Assembly: GCF_000026945.1 (NCBI RefSeq)
Contig: NC_012861.1
Span: 744,001 to 808,000, forward strand
DNA from: Candida dubliniensis CD36
Taxonomy: Eukaryota > Ascomycota > Pichiomycetes > Serinales > Debaryomycetaceae
Direction: 5' to 3'
DNA length: 64,000 nucleotides
A model generated the notes under the pieces. The model searched no databases. It was given only the letters and a program-made list of their open reading frames with translations, and was not told where the DNA came from. Positions 21,663 through 32,513 of the stretch are shown here, piece after piece (positions within the stretch are counted from its first letter, which is position 1; each line of letters begins with the position of its first letter). The position numbers were made by a program, and so were the translations under genes.

Positions 21663-23747
21663 ATGAAATTCCCCAAATTAAGAAAAAGAACTGTGTATTG
21701 GGCTGTTTTGACGGTTTCCATACTTTTCATAATACATCTTGTTTTCCAATATAAGGAGCACAACAGCTACGAAACATATCCAATTGTATTGATTCCGAAA
21801 ACTTTTTCGTCTTCAATTCTGGACGCTTTCGAAACTCAAAATAATGAAGCATTCCCAATAAAGCTACTAAAGAATTGCCAAATCATACACTCCTATCATG
21901 CTGGACATGAAGAGAATATAAAACTGATGGCACAAGAACCCCAATCCAACTTTCACAAGTTCAATTTCACAGTGTTCAACTCAGCGAAGCCAATTGGACT
22001 AGATCTCAAACAATGTCAACTACTACGGTCATCATCCCAAATAGAAGTCAATGACGCTGTTCGCATGGATGCATCATTACACGATATATTAAGCAAACTA
22101 TTGCAAGATATACAACATGGCAAGTTGGAATATTTCCGAGAAATAGCACCATTCTTCCTCCCAGAATTACAGCTACAGTTAAATCTAAATATTGTTGACC
22201 GATTTTGGTATCGGTTTTCAGGGAGTTCCATATGGTTAGAGCAATATGATATGTATTTCATGATTTCTCGAATTGCCTATTCACCACATGGAGTTAAGAA
22301 CCAGCCAGTTGTTTCCTTGACGTATGGTCAATTGTTTGACCGAAATTGGAACGAAATCAAAAATATCAATTTGTTGGTTCCCAGTAATGAATTTACAAAA
22401 GACGATGGGCAGGGTTCTTTTAGGATCATATCGTTCCCTTACTTCTTACCGATCCCATTCTGGCACGATATCGATAGCACAGATGGAAACTACTTTGGAC
22501 CAGAGGACCCACGATTAATACTAGTGAAAAATAAACAGGGTTATGAAGAGCCATTACTCATATTCAACTCATACCATAGGAAGTTTGTGCATTATGACGA
22601 TGATGAAGATTCTATCATGGGGCAAACTGTTAAATTCCAGAGGTCGATGTTTATGTGCTGGCCGTGGCAATACCAAACGGGTAAACTGAATGTTGAAGGA
22701 ACAAGCAACCCTGAATACGACAATAAAGTATATAACAGAGTGGTCGAGTTAAAGGTGAAGCTTTTGGCCGACATGAAGACTCAAAAGAATTGGACTCCAT
22801 TTATTAGTAACGATGGTATAAATAACTTTGATTCCTACATTTTTTTTGTGTATCGGTGGGCAAATTTGGATGTTTTGAAATGCAATCTACTTGGTGATGC
22901 TGCAGGTAATTGTGTTTTCGATTATAGAGTAGATGAAACATTAGTGCCACAGAACAAAGTTGGTCCATTGAGAGGAGGTACGCAATTAGTTAATCTTCGC
23001 CAAATAATTCCTCCATCAGTCTATCACCGCTTGTTACCTCCTCATCGAGAACTATTTGTTGGATTTGCTCGCACACATTTGGATGAGTGTGGTTGTGGCA
23101 AGGTCATGTATCGTCCAAATTTGGCGATTCTTGTCAAGGACAAAACTGACAGAACCTACTACAAGGTCAGCCACATATCGCTGTCGTTGTCATTTGATGT
23201 GCCAATAATTGGATGGAACGTGTACAAACCTGATGACTTGTGTTTTGATTCCAATGTTTTGATACCTTACAGTGTATCAAACTGGAATATCACATCTTTG
23301 GAATTGGATAGAGAAGGCGGTAAGTGGGTCTCCGATGACCAATTGACGGTGACGTTGTCGATAAGTGACTCAACTGTCCATAGACTTGATATCAGGGGTT
23401 TGTTTCAATCAATTCTTGATTTGACTGATCATAACTTATTTATGCCAATTCATGCGGATGACATTGGAAATGATAAATGGAAGAATAGTTTACAAATTCC
23501 AGGCAGTGATTCCCATATCCAGGATATGATGCAGTTTGGTTTCAATAACGATAATATAGTATGTGCGTTACATGCATCTGTTGAATTCTGTTTTGAGTAT
23601 GGGGTTAAGTTTGGCATCCCCAAACAAGAGGATTTCTACGAGGTTGAACAGCAAGAGTTCAACGAAGAGCTAATTGATCCCAAGAAACACCAGTATTTTA
23701 AGATCTTGAGTAAGTATCTATATGATCAAGCCGTAGCCAATAGTTAG
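21663..23747 (+). CDS. BMT8: Beta-mannosyltransferase family (BMT) protein
   Basis: 694 residues with type II Golgi topology: a short basic cytosolic tail (KFPKLRKRT), one membrane anchor at about residues 11-28, then a lumenal domain. The lumenal part resembles the fungal BMT family, which adds beta-1,2-linked mannose to phosphopeptidomannan or phospholipomannan in Candida cell walls. Characteristic segments include GPEDPRLILV, SYHRKFVHYDDD, the CWPWQY motif, GPLRGGTQLV and an ARTHLDECGCGK segment. The family is defined by overall similarity, so exact catalytic residues are not assigned. The number BMT8 is inferred from remembered gene order next to the GABA transaminase/SAP98-99 region and is less sure than the family call. 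Confidence 0.88.
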   Translation: MKFPKLRKRTVYWAVLTVSILFIIHLVFQYKEHNSYETYPIVLIPKTFSSSILDAFETQNNEAFPIKLLKNCQIIHSYHAGHEENIKLMAQEPQSNFHKFNFTVFNSAKPIGLDLKQCQLLRSSSQIEVNDAVRMDASLHDILSKLLQDIQHGKLEYFREIAPFFLPELQLQLNLNIVDRFWYRFSGSSIWLEQYDMYFMISRIAYSPHGVKNQPVVSLTYGQLFDRNWNEIKNINLLVPSNEFTKDDGQGSFRIISFPYFLPIPFWHDIDSTDGNYFGPEDPRLILVKNKQGYEEPLLIFNSYHRKFVHYDDDEDSIMGQTVKFQRSMFMCWPWQYQTGKLNVEGTSNPEYDNKVYNRVVELKVKLLADMKTQKNWTPFISNDGINNFDSYIFFVYRWANLDVLKCNLLGDAAGNCVFDYRVDETLVPQNKVGPLRGGTQLVNLRQIIPPSVYHRLLPPHRELFVGFARTHLDECGCGKVMYRPNLAILVKDKTDRTYYKVSHISLSLSFDVPIIGWNVYKPDDLCFDSNVLIPYSVSNWNITSLELDREGGKWVSDDQLTVTLSISDSTVHRLDIRGLFQSILDLTDHNLFMPIHADDIGNDKWKNSLQIPGSDSHIQDMMQFGFNNDNIVCALHASVEFCFEYGVKFGIPKQEDFYEVEQQEFNEELIDPKKHQYFKILSKYLYDQAVANS

Positions 23748-26011
23748 TTGCACAATATTTCTTAGAGCAAAAAAAAAAAAAAAAAATGAATCAAAAGAGC
23801 TATTGGAAAGTATATCGTATTGTAGAGCATGGTTTGCAATCGATGGATGGATATGAATGAACAGGATATAATGTTTGTCTTTCTCTTAGAGCTGAGTGAT
23901 ACGTTTTTGGTGACAACAATCGCAGATTAATGGCAAATCACCACAATTCGAATCGAATCCTTGTAATATTATTTTTTTTTTTCATGCTGTTAGCCCCTTT
24001 GACACTCGTGTAGGTACTTGATCAATAAATGTAATTTTTAAAGTTGGACATATTTTTCAGTTGCTAAGCTAGTTAGTGTCCAACTTTATAGAGATACAAG
24101 ACTGGATGTTGTTTAAACAACTGGTAGCTATTCCTCGGTGATGTGATACAAATGCACTTGTCTGAGATTGTTATAATGACAGGATTACCCCTGCATGTGA
24201 CTGCCTCTACTACAGATTATTTGTTCAAAACGTAGGAATGATAAACGATCAATTACAATATGATTACACTCAACTCCAACTATAGGAGTGGAGGCAAGAA
24301 ATGATTGCTTCTGTTGAAGATTAAAATTTCTTTCTGTTTAGGTTACTGACAAGGACCTCCACTTACCAACATTTTTTTCTGTATATGAGGGGGCATTGTA
24401 AAGTTTGAAGTTTGATTTTCCTTTAAAATTTGTAACCTGCATAAGACTTGAGAGTGTTTGTTTTACACTTTTATTCTTTATTATAGTTTCGAAGAATTTC
24501 CTAGGAACTTGAGAATTTGTAGGAGAACGCTAATAAGAAGTTGGTATTTCTTAATTGAAAGTTATAATCGTAAGAATATATTGTAAAGTAAGATGATGAT
24601 ATAAAAGAAAAGATATAAAAATTATATAAAAAGGTATTGTAAAATAAAGGTCTATGAAAAACACATAGAATAGAATATTTGCACACAAAATAAAAGTAGT
24701 GCGAATTTGACAGAAATGTAAAATCAAACAAGAGTAAGGAAAACCCCCTTTTTCTTGTTTTTGAACTAATCGGACTAAAAAAGCAAAAAGTACTTTTGAT
24801 AGTACTTGGTTTGATAAAACTATCAGTGACAGTAGTCGAGTGTTTATTTTAGGCTAACGCATGTTGCTAGAAAACAGTTGTGTACTGCCTCTTTCACAGT
24901 ATTGTAATTTCAGTTAAGTCCGTTGGAAGAAGTCATTTTTTTGGTGGGGTAAACAGGTGCCAAAAAAAAATATAAAGAGCGGGGTTCAATATGATACGTT
25001 TGTAAACTGTTACACCACGAACCTCACAGCACCATCATCATCTGTATTTCTTGTTATTGCATAAATTGTACAGAAGAATCTGAGGCTCATAACCAGTTTT
25101 TGTTTCAATCGGTCTAAATATATAGAGTGACAAATCATCTTGGTTTAAGGTACCTTATGTTTTTGGGGAGTTTCACATATACACCAGAAGCTCAGGTGTT
25201 GATAGATATCAAGTGCAAAAGAAATGTCTTGATGACATTTGTGGGAAACTACTTGATCTACTAACCAGATTGAACTGTCCACATTGAAGAAGTAATAAAT
25301 GAATTTGCCACAGTCGAACTTGTGTCATAATGTGACTCTAGAGATGTATATAGTACAAAATCGTATTCAGGTAAGTAGAAAATGAAGATTATGGCAAAAG
25401 AGTATTATAATACAATTAGTTATAGGTGCCGGTGGCACTATAAGAGAAATCAAAAATTATGAGGAGAATGATATTTCCACAATTTTTCCGTTAGAAAAAG
25501 AAATAATAGAATAGAGTGATGTATAAACTATAGAAGTTAACTGATTGAAAGGGAGGCGGCTAAGAAGGGGAAAAAGAAATAATATCCGTAAATTGAATGT
25601 GATTGCATCGAAAGGACATGACGACATTGAAAACTACTTTGTAAAGTTAAGACTAAAAACTACCATACAATGCACCAAAAATGTTTATTGGCTGTTGATT
25701 GAAAAATTCACATGTCGTAGTTTCCTCCATCAAAAAAAAAAAAAAAAACTAAAAATGGAGTGACAAAATATTACTCCATGCACCATGCGGAGATAGTACA
25801 GTTCACATATACACTCTCTAGAGTCGTCATAAAGACATCATAAACAGCATGGAAAAAAAAAAAAAAAAAAAAAGTATAAATAACTCCCGTCATCCTGTTT
25901 ACTCATCTTCTGGTGTTTTAGAGTCCCAGGTTTTCAAACTTTTTCCTTTTCTATTTTCATTTACTTGACTTTCGAGAACTTGTATTTATTAACAACAACA
26001 TCTCCATCGAT
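23748..26011. other. Intergenic region upstream of the flavin monooxygenase
   Basis: 2.26 kb with only short low-complexity frames. It contains A-runs at 23769-23786 and near 25734-25748. Near the right end an A-run of 21 (25853-25873) is followed directly by a TATAAATA box. No tRNA, LTR or recognisable gene relic was seen. Confidence 0.5.
25875..25882 (+). promoter_or_regulatory. TATA box of the flavin monooxygenase gene
   Basis: TATAAATA 130 bp upstream of the ATG at 26012, immediately after a 21-nt A tract, which is a typical nucleosome-excluding promoter arrangement in yeast. Use in vivo is inferred. Confidence 0.5.
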
Positions 26012-27670
26012 ATGTCTGTGATTACATTAACAAAAGAGTCGCACAAGCACCCAGAAAAGTTTAGAATTAAGCACCAGGATGAGGTGGAGATATTAGGTCC
26101 CCATCGTAAGGACCGTTTTGCCATCAATGAGGATTTACCAACCATTACTACTACTTCTAAAATTGCCATTCTCGGGGCCGGTTTTGGAGGTATGGCAAGT
26201 GCAATCAAGACAATGCAAAAGTACGATGAGCAAGACATTCAAATTTTTGAAAGACACGACAACTTTGGAGGTACCTGGTACGCCAATACTTACCCAGGTT
26301 GTGCTAGTGATATTCCTGCCTTGTGGTATTCATTCTCTTTTGCTTTGACATCCAATTGGAGTAGAATTCAGCCACCACAATATGAGATGGAAGAGTACAT
26401 TTTACGTGTTGCTGAACAGTTTAAATTAAGAGAGAAAACAAGATTTCAAACGGAAATTAACAAGTTTGAGTGGGATGACGTGAATGGTCAATGGACCTTG
26501 TATGCACACGATGTTAAAACAGGACAGAAAATTATTCATAAAAGTAAACTCTTACTTGCTTGTCAAGGTGGTTTGGTTCACCCTTTGCAATTGCAAGCTG
26601 AAGGATTGGAAAACTTCAAAGGGACATACATGCACTCGGCCCTTTGGGATCATTCTGTTGACTTCAGAGGGAAAAAGGTTATTGTTATTGGTAACGGGTG
26701 CAGTGCCAATCAAGCTGTCCCTGCTTTGCTTAATGATCCTAAATATAGTGTTGGTTCATTGACCCAACTAGTGAGATCAAAGCATTACATCATGAGACCC
26801 CTCCCTAGAATACTTTACATACTTTACCGTTTATTATCATTCAACTTTATTGCATTGTATATTGTCCGTTTAATTGTTGTTTTTGGTGCTGAATTGAGAG
26901 TACCATTGTTCAAAGGTGATGGTTTACTCTCCAAAATTGTTCGTTGGATAAACACAACTGCTTCTGTCAGCTACATGAAAGGCAATGCTCCTAAGAAATT
27001 TCATGATTTGATCATTCCTAATTACAAGATTGGCTGTAAGAGATTGATTTTTGACTACAATTATATTCCATCGTTAAATGACCCAAGAGTTGACATCAAG
27101 AATCAAGGTATTGATAGAGTTGTTGAAGATGGAATTATATTGAAAAATGGTGAACATATTGAAGCTGATATTATTGTTGCTTGTACTGGGTACAATTTAA
27201 GCAAGAGTTTTTTTAATTTTGAAATTATTGGTCGTAATGGAGCAAACATCTCTGAGGAATGGAAACAAGATGGTCCAAGTGCTTATAGAACTCTTTTGGT
27301 TAAGCAAAGTCCTAATCTCTGGACCATTGGGGGCACCAATTCGGCTACTGGACATGCATCAGTTGTTATGGCAATCGAGAATGGTGTTGATTACTTTCTC
27401 AAAACCGCTAAACCAATCATCGAAGGAAAAGCTAAATCGGTTAGAGTTACCGACAAGGCTTATGACAATTGGCTTACAACTATTCAAAGAGAGTTGAAAA
27501 AGTCTGTTTTTGGTACTCCATTTGGTGGTTGTGTTTCCTGGTATTCCGATGCTAAAGTTAATTCCACAGTTTATCCTTGGAGTCAATTCCATTATTGGTG
27601 GATTACACATTTCCCAGACTACAAAGACTTAATATATGAGCCATTGAACGAAGATAAAAAGAGAAGATGA
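26012..27670 (+). CDS. Flavin monooxygenase, Baeyer-Villiger type
   Basis: 552 residues. An FAD Rossmann motif GAGFGG is at residues 55-60. GGTWYANTYPGC follows, a typical Baeyer-Villiger monooxygenase segment. The family fingerprint FxGxxxHxxxW(P/D) is present as FKGTYMHSALWD near residue 202. A second Rossmann motif (VIGNGCSA) for NADPH follows. A late ATG motif-like segment (VACTGYN) is also present. Such enzymes use NADPH and oxygen to insert oxygen next to a carbonyl or oxidise heteroatoms, and the substrate here cannot be predicted. A hydrophobic stretch at about 265-300 (YILYRLLSFNFIALYIV) might be a membrane-associated insert. Nothing nearby forms a biosynthetic cluster. Confidence 0.9.
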   Translation: MSVITLTKESHKHPEKFRIKHQDEVEILGPHRKDRFAINEDLPTITTTSKIAILGAGFGGMASAIKTMQKYDEQDIQIFERHDNFGGTWYANTYPGCASDIPALWYSFSFALTSNWSRIQPPQYEMEEYILRVAEQFKLREKTRFQTEINKFEWDDVNGQWTLYAHDVKTGQKIIHKSKLLLACQGGLVHPLQLQAEGLENFKGTYMHSALWDHSVDFRGKKVIVIGNGCSANQAVPALLNDPKYSVGSLTQLVRSKHYIMRPLPRILYILYRLLSFNFIALYIVRLIVVFGAELRVPLFKGDGLLSKIVRWINTTASVSYMKGNAPKKFHDLIIPNYKIGCKRLIFDYNYIPSLNDPRVDIKNQGIDRVVEDGIILKNGEHIEADIIVACTGYNLSKSFFNFEIIGRNGANISEEWKQDGPSAYRTLLVKQSPNLWTIGGTNSATGHASVVMAIENGVDYFLKTAKPIIEGKAKSVRVTDKAYDNWLTTIQRELKKSVFGTPFGGCVSWYSDAKVNSTVYPWSQFHYWWITHFPDYKDLIYEPLNEDKKRR

Positions 27671-27880
27671 GTTTAAATTGAATCATAGATTTTAAAGCAA
27701 GTAGGCAACTTCATTGTGTCACTTTTTTTTTCGTTATGTATAGGAAAATAACAAACGAGTTGGCAGGTAGTTTTCATTTTTTTTTTTTTTTTTGCAGCAA
27801 ACAAAATGTAGCTTTGTAGTTGATGAAAATTGAAGATTAATTTTTAAGAAACACCTCTCTAATCATTTGCTATCTAAGTC

Positions 27881-28630
27881 ATGCCAATTGAATTGATCCT
27901 TTCTCCCCTCATGAGACCGGCAGTCCATGCCAAATCAATTTTATTTGCTCCTCATCGTAATGCTTCACACTATGTCCCAAAAATCAAAGAACTTCCCCCA
28001 CCAGAAACCATTTCGCAGTATGCTGTAATAAGAAGAATTGGTACTGGCAGTAAAGTGTTTGACGTTTTTGATACCCAAAGAGGTAAATTCCCTACTGGAC
28101 CAAAAGATCCTAACGAAAGAACCTTTTGGTTCAAACGTTCACGTGCCGCCAAAGGTGGCTATACAATGTTTTCCCAAGATATTCTACACACGGGACCAAA
28201 TGGTGAAGATGAACCTATTGCCAATGTCAGAGCTGGATTGAGAGGCAATGTTCTATTAATACGAGCTCCTCAGGCTCCTGCTGCTGAGTTGGGATGGCAT
28301 ATAATCAATCATCGTGTGGATGCTATTGATACATACAGAATGTTTACCCTATGTGATGGCAATACCTATCAGTGGACCTATCGAGGACAATGGCTTGAAA
28401 AGGTTTCTAATGTTGGAGAGAAGGAGTCAGAAGTTCGAGAAAGGATAGGCCGAGTCGTCCCCAATGGTGATTTTGGGTTTACCTTGTTTATTGATGAATC
28501 GAAAATGATTCGAGAAATGGCATTAAGTACTGCATTGTGCTCATACATTGATCAGTGGAACACTAATCTTGAAGTCGGAGGAATTTATTATGGACGCCAA
28601 AAGGGACAGGTACGTTGGAAGAGGGATTGA
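27881..28630 (+). CDS. Conserved-looking protein of unknown function
   Basis: 249 residues with balanced composition and no low complexity, so a real folded protein is likely. I do not recognise the family with confidence. The middle contains beta-rich segments (YAVIRRIGTGSKVFDVFD, RTFWFKRSRAAKGG, NVLLIRAPQAPAAELGW), with a pattern loosely like LURP-one/tubby C-terminal or DUF6593-type beta-barrel proteins, but this is only an impression. There is no signal peptide, membrane segment or catalytic motif. It starts 210 bp after the monooxygenase stop on the same strand, and a T-run separates the two genes. Confidence 0.8.
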   Translation: MPIELILSPLMRPAVHAKSILFAPHRNASHYVPKIKELPPPETISQYAVIRRIGTGSKVFDVFDTQRGKFPTGPKDPNERTFWFKRSRAAKGGYTMFSQDILHTGPNGEDEPIANVRAGLRGNVLLIRAPQAPAAELGWHIINHRVDAIDTYRMFTLCDGNTYQWTYRGQWLEKVSNVGEKESEVRERIGRVVPNGDFGFTLFIDESKMIREMALSTALCSYIDQWNTNLEVGGIYYGRQKGQVRWKRD

Positions 28631-29161
28631 ATAGATATGTGTATTTGTAGTAGTTCTGTACTTTAAAAAATCCAACAATCTCCTTGACTTTCCCAAATAG
28701 GACAAGTTGATGTTGAATTAAAGAGAGAACGTGTATATTATAAACAAATGCTTTCTTTTCTTTTTTTTGGTGGTGGTGGTGGTAGTGGTGCGTTCGTGAA
28801 GCGAGCTCCGATAACAACACAGATATTCAATTATTACACAAAACTCTACATCCAGATACTACAGCTGGAGAAAGAAGATGAGGGAGAGAGGAATACCAAT
28901 TCCTAAACTACACAAAATGAATAATAATAATAACAAGACTGAAAAATTGTTGAAAAATTTGTTTTCAATTTCAACATTATCTCCTCTTCAATTATATCCT
29001 CCCCACAACTAATTCAAAGTATAAAAAGATATGTAAAAGCACCCTTCTGCAAGTTGTTTTTTTTTTTTGGCTTTCTTATATTTTTCAACTCTCCCTAATC
29101 AATTGTTTCTTTCTTCTTTTGTTTTTTTGCTCCAACTAGTCTAGTAACAAGTTTCAGTTTT
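28631..29161. other. Promoter region of the GABA transaminase gene
   Basis: 531 bp between two plus-strand genes. It contains a GGT trinucleotide stretch at about 28769-28790, a TATAAAAAGATA-like sequence near 29021, and a T-run at 29057-29068. No gene is seen. Confidence 0.5.
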
Positions 29162-30637
29162 ATGATGCAGAGAACGATTATCAATACTTCTTTGAGACAA
29201 GTTCAAAAGAGATTCAATTCGACTTCTGTGACTGCAAGTTACTTCCCCGAAGAACCCAAAAACCCAACATTTCAGACAGAAACTATTCCTGGTCCTAAAT
29301 CGATTGCTTTGAACAAAGAATTGGGTGAAGTCTATGATAACCACGCAACTTATTTTGTGACTGATTACTTTAATTCTTTAGGGAATTACATTAGTGATGC
29401 AGATGGTAACAAATTATTGGATGTTTATTGTCAAATTTCATCCATTGCCTTGGGCTACAATAACCCGGAATTAATAAAAGCGGCCAAATCAGACGAAATG
29501 GTCAATGCGATTGTTAATCGTCCTGCTTTGGCCTGTTTCCCATCTACCAATTACAAGCAAATTCTTGAAGAGGGTCTTTTGGCAGCTGCACCACCAGGAA
29601 TGGACAAAATATGGACATCGTTAAGTGGGTCTGATGCCAATGAAACCGCATACAAGGCAGCGTTTATGTATCAACACGCAAAGTTAAGAGGTGATAAACC
29701 ATTTAGTGAAGAAGAACTCATTTCTAGTATGGAAAACAAGACCCCAGGTGCCTCTGACATGACCATTTTGTCATTTGATAAAGGGTTCCATGGAAGATTA
29801 TTTGGCTCATTATCAACTACAAGATCGAAAGCAATTCACAAATTAGATATTCCTGCTTTCCCATGGCCAAGGGCCCCCTTCCCTCAATTGAAGTATCCAT
29901 TAGAGGATTTTGAAACTGAAAACAGGGATGAAGAACAAGGTTGTTTGTATCAATTGGAGTCAATAATTGAAAACTCTTTAAGTAAAATTGCAGCAGTTAT
30001 TGTGGAACCAGTTCAGTCTGAAGGAGGTGACAATCATGCAACGTCATTTTTTTTTCAGGGCCTCAGAGATATTACTAAAAAGCATGACATTCTATTTATT
30101 GTGGATGAAGTCCAAACTGGTGTTGGGGCATCAGGAAAAATGTGGGCCCATGAGCATTGGAATTTGACCACTCCTCCAGATATGGTGACATTTTCTAAAA
30201 AATTCCAGGCTGCTGGATTCTATTTCTATAATCCTGATTTGCAACCAAAGTTGCCATATAGACAATTTAATACTTGGTGTGGTGATCCATCCAAAGCCAT
30301 TTTGGCAAAAGCAATCTATCAAGAAATTGTGAAATCGAACTTGGTGGAAAGAACTGCTGTGGTTGGTGATTATTTATTTGAGAAATTACTGTCAATCTTA
30401 TCAAGATTTCCTGATAAAGTTTTCAATTTAAGAGGAAAGAATTATGGTACATTTATTGCATGGGACTGCTCGAGTGCTGATCTTAGAAACAAAATATTGG
30501 CAGCATCAAGAGAACAAGGACTCAATATGGGTGGGTGTGGTGATCAATCAATCAGGTTAAGACCAACTTTATTGTTTGAAAAAGAACATGCTGATATATT
30601 CCTTGGTATTTTGGAATCGGTTTTGAGCAAATTGTGA
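29162..30637 (+). CDS. UGA11: 4-aminobutyrate (GABA) transaminase
   Basis: 491 residues, a class-III PLP aminotransferase. The N-terminus (MQRTIINTSLRQVQKRFNSTS) is a likely mitochondrial presequence, whereas S. cerevisiae Uga1 is shorter and cytosolic. Translation may start at either of two adjacent ATGs. Family motifs include the glycine-rich SGSDANETAYKA, the PLP-contacting DEVQTGVGASG and the Schiff-base lysine in TFSKKFQ (K346 or K347). The enzyme converts GABA and 2-oxoglutarate to succinate semialdehyde and glutamate, for use of GABA as nitrogen source. Candida has several UGA paralogs. The name UGA11 is inferred from its place beside the SAP98/SAP99-type pair. Confidence 0.9.
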   Translation: MMQRTIINTSLRQVQKRFNSTSVTASYFPEEPKNPTFQTETIPGPKSIALNKELGEVYDNHATYFVTDYFNSLGNYISDADGNKLLDVYCQISSIALGYNNPELIKAAKSDEMVNAIVNRPALACFPSTNYKQILEEGLLAAAPPGMDKIWTSLSGSDANETAYKAAFMYQHAKLRGDKPFSEEELISSMENKTPGASDMTILSFDKGFHGRLFGSLSTTRSKAIHKLDIPAFPWPRAPFPQLKYPLEDFETENRDEEQGCLYQLESIIENSLSKIAAVIVEPVQSEGGDNHATSFFFQGLRDITKKHDILFIVDEVQTGVGASGKMWAHEHWNLTTPPDMVTFSKKFQAAGFYFYNPDLQPKLPYRQFNTWCGDPSKAILAKAIYQEIVKSNLVERTAVVGDYLFEKLLSILSRFPDKVFNLRGKNYGTFIAWDCSSADLRNKILAASREQGLNMGGCGDQSIRLRPTLLFEKEHADIFLGILESVLSKL

Positions 30638-31124
30638 GAAATTTTAATGGCCCTTGAATATTTAGTGTTTGTGCTTTTGGTAATATGTGTATCTTTATGG
30701 CTAGTGGTACCTCTAATTGGTGTATTCAAAAAAAAAAAACTATAATCTAAAACAAAATAATTATTAATATATGGTTTAAAAAATGTTACTTTATATTCAT
30801 GCTCTGAAATTAGTCTTTTATGGCTCGGAAATGTAAGAATGATGTTTATCATCTATTGTTTCTTTGAATCTTTTATGTTTTTATAACTTTTTTGATGAAA
30901 AATTTGAAGTAAACTTTGAGACATGGTTTTTTCTTTTTGTCACTTTGAAGATTCAATGAATTACTAGTTCTACATAGATAAACCTTCTAATTTCCTAGCT
31001 GCCATTTATGCAAAACTATCATTTAGCTTCTTTCAAATGAAAATAAAGACCAACAGTAAATACGACAAAAGATTAATATTCAAGATAGTAAGGAAATCAC
31101 AAATTTTTGTTTTTTCGTAAAACA
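30638..31124. other. Intergenic region before tRNA-Glu
   Basis: 487 bp containing the GABA transaminase 3' region. An A-run lies at about 30730-30739. No gene is recognised. Confidence 0.5.
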
Positions 31125-31196
31125 TCCGATATAGTGTAATGGCTATCACACGACACTCTCCATGTTGTGATCCGGGTTCGATTCCCGGTATCGGAG
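31125..31196 (+). tRNA. tRNA-Glu (anticodon CUC)
   Basis: A 72-nt cloverleaf without intron. The acceptor pairs TCCGATA with TATCGGA, with discriminator G. The D arm has the eukaryotic Glu pattern, and the anticodon stem CGACA/TGTTG encloses the loop CTCTCCA, giving anticodon CTC. The T arm is CCGGG-TTCGATT-CCCGG and contains the B box. Position 37 reads C, which is unusual because a purine is normal there. A short T5 tract at 31201-31205 serves as the likely Pol III terminator. Confidence 0.93.
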
Positions 31197-32327
31197 TTAA
31201 TTTTTATCTCATACACGCGTTTATTTTTACTTCCATGAAAATGCTTTTTAATTTTTTTGAAAAATTATCCAAACACTGATCTCCTAACTAATTCATAATT
31301 CTATCACATGTCAGCAGTTTCGACAGAATGGTATTAGATATGGATATATGGTTATGGTTATGGTATACTTGTGTGTTTTGTTTTTTATGGGGAGCACAAA
31401 GATGAAGAAGATTCAAACTTACCTGTGTTTGTTTTGACAGATTTGACCAATTCAAAGAGAATAGTAATGTTGAAACAATTTGAAATCTACATGTGTTTTC
31501 AGTCTCGAGAATATCATTAGTCAAATGAAAACCATTCTTAAATTTCTGGGTTTTTAATATCCACATTAGCACGATCATGTGCTTCATCTATCGAAAAGTA
31601 ACCAATTACTTTGGGAAGCATATGGATATTCATCAGAGCCTCTTCACAAGAGGAGAATGTTTTTTCAAGACTTTAGATTCTACATATATGCTGAGACACA
31701 TATAATTAGTGATTATAGTCAATTATAGACAGAGCAACATACCATTGTCGAATACTATCATATACAAACATTGAAACTTCGTTAGCATTTGATCAACCTA
31801 CTGAAAACATGACATGAATAATAACCAATGAAATACTTCAGTTGAAAGAAGAATGTTCTTGTTTATTAGATGATTTGTTTTCCCGTTCAATTACACACCT
31901 CAAATCATTATCATCTGTGCAAAAATAACCCCAATCTTGAAAGAAATGGAAATCTATGGACCGTAGAGAACGTGTTTCAATTGTTATATTTCCAAAACTG
32001 GTATCAAACTTAAAGTAGAAATTTCCTGATATGTACAAGCAATGGAGAAACCATTTGCAGATAACTAAAAATCAACAATATGTTGTGCATCATGCATTGA
32101 AGCAGCTACCTTTGCTAACCATTTTGACCACGAGTTGTTCAAATTATAGTAATATTTTGAATGGTTACACTATTGATATGAAATTTCTATTGTGGACACT
32201 TGGTTAGTATAAATATAATGTGATTGTTTACTTTTCATGACGTGTGCGGGCTACCAACCATTTCGACTAGTTAATATATTGACACCAACATTGCTATTTT
32301 TGCAATATGACACAATAACAACTGTGA

Positions 32328-32341
32328 GGGGGGGGGGGGGG
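32328..32341. repeat. Poly-G tract in a SAP-like promoter
   Basis: Fourteen consecutive G, 172 bp upstream of the ATG at 32514. G/C homopolymers of this length are rare in an AT-rich genome and prone to slippage. Confidence 0.9.
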
Positions 32342-32428
32342 ATATTAGTTCCCGTTAGCAAAATACTTATCCAATTATAATCCCCTAAGGCCATAACAAT
32401 ACATTTAACAAATATTATTCCAAAAGAC

Positions 32429-32436
32429 TATAAATA
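32429..32436 (+). promoter_or_regulatory. TATA box of the first SAP-like gene
   Basis: TATAAATA 78 bp upstream of the ATG at 32514. This spacing leaves a short 5' leader and supports the chosen start. Confidence 0.55.
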
Positions 32437-32513
32437 GGCATTAAACAACTGGAATAAATTTGTTTCCTCATGGATTTATTTTCCCTAATCAACAAAAGTC
32501 AAACCGAATCAAA

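Larger units (their letters stand above)
31197..32513. other. Intergenic region upstream of the first SAP-like gene
   Basis: 1.3 kb with no credible gene. Near its right end it carries a G14 tract (32328-32341) and a TATA box (32429). tRNA flanks are frequent retroelement targets, but I did not recognise an LTR here. Confidence 0.5.

Noticed and set aside
32460..32513. N-terminal extension of the first SAP-like gene by 18 codons
   Set aside because: It begins at TTG, not ATG, and the TATA box 78 bp before the ATG at 32514 fits the downstream start, which begins a proper signal peptide.
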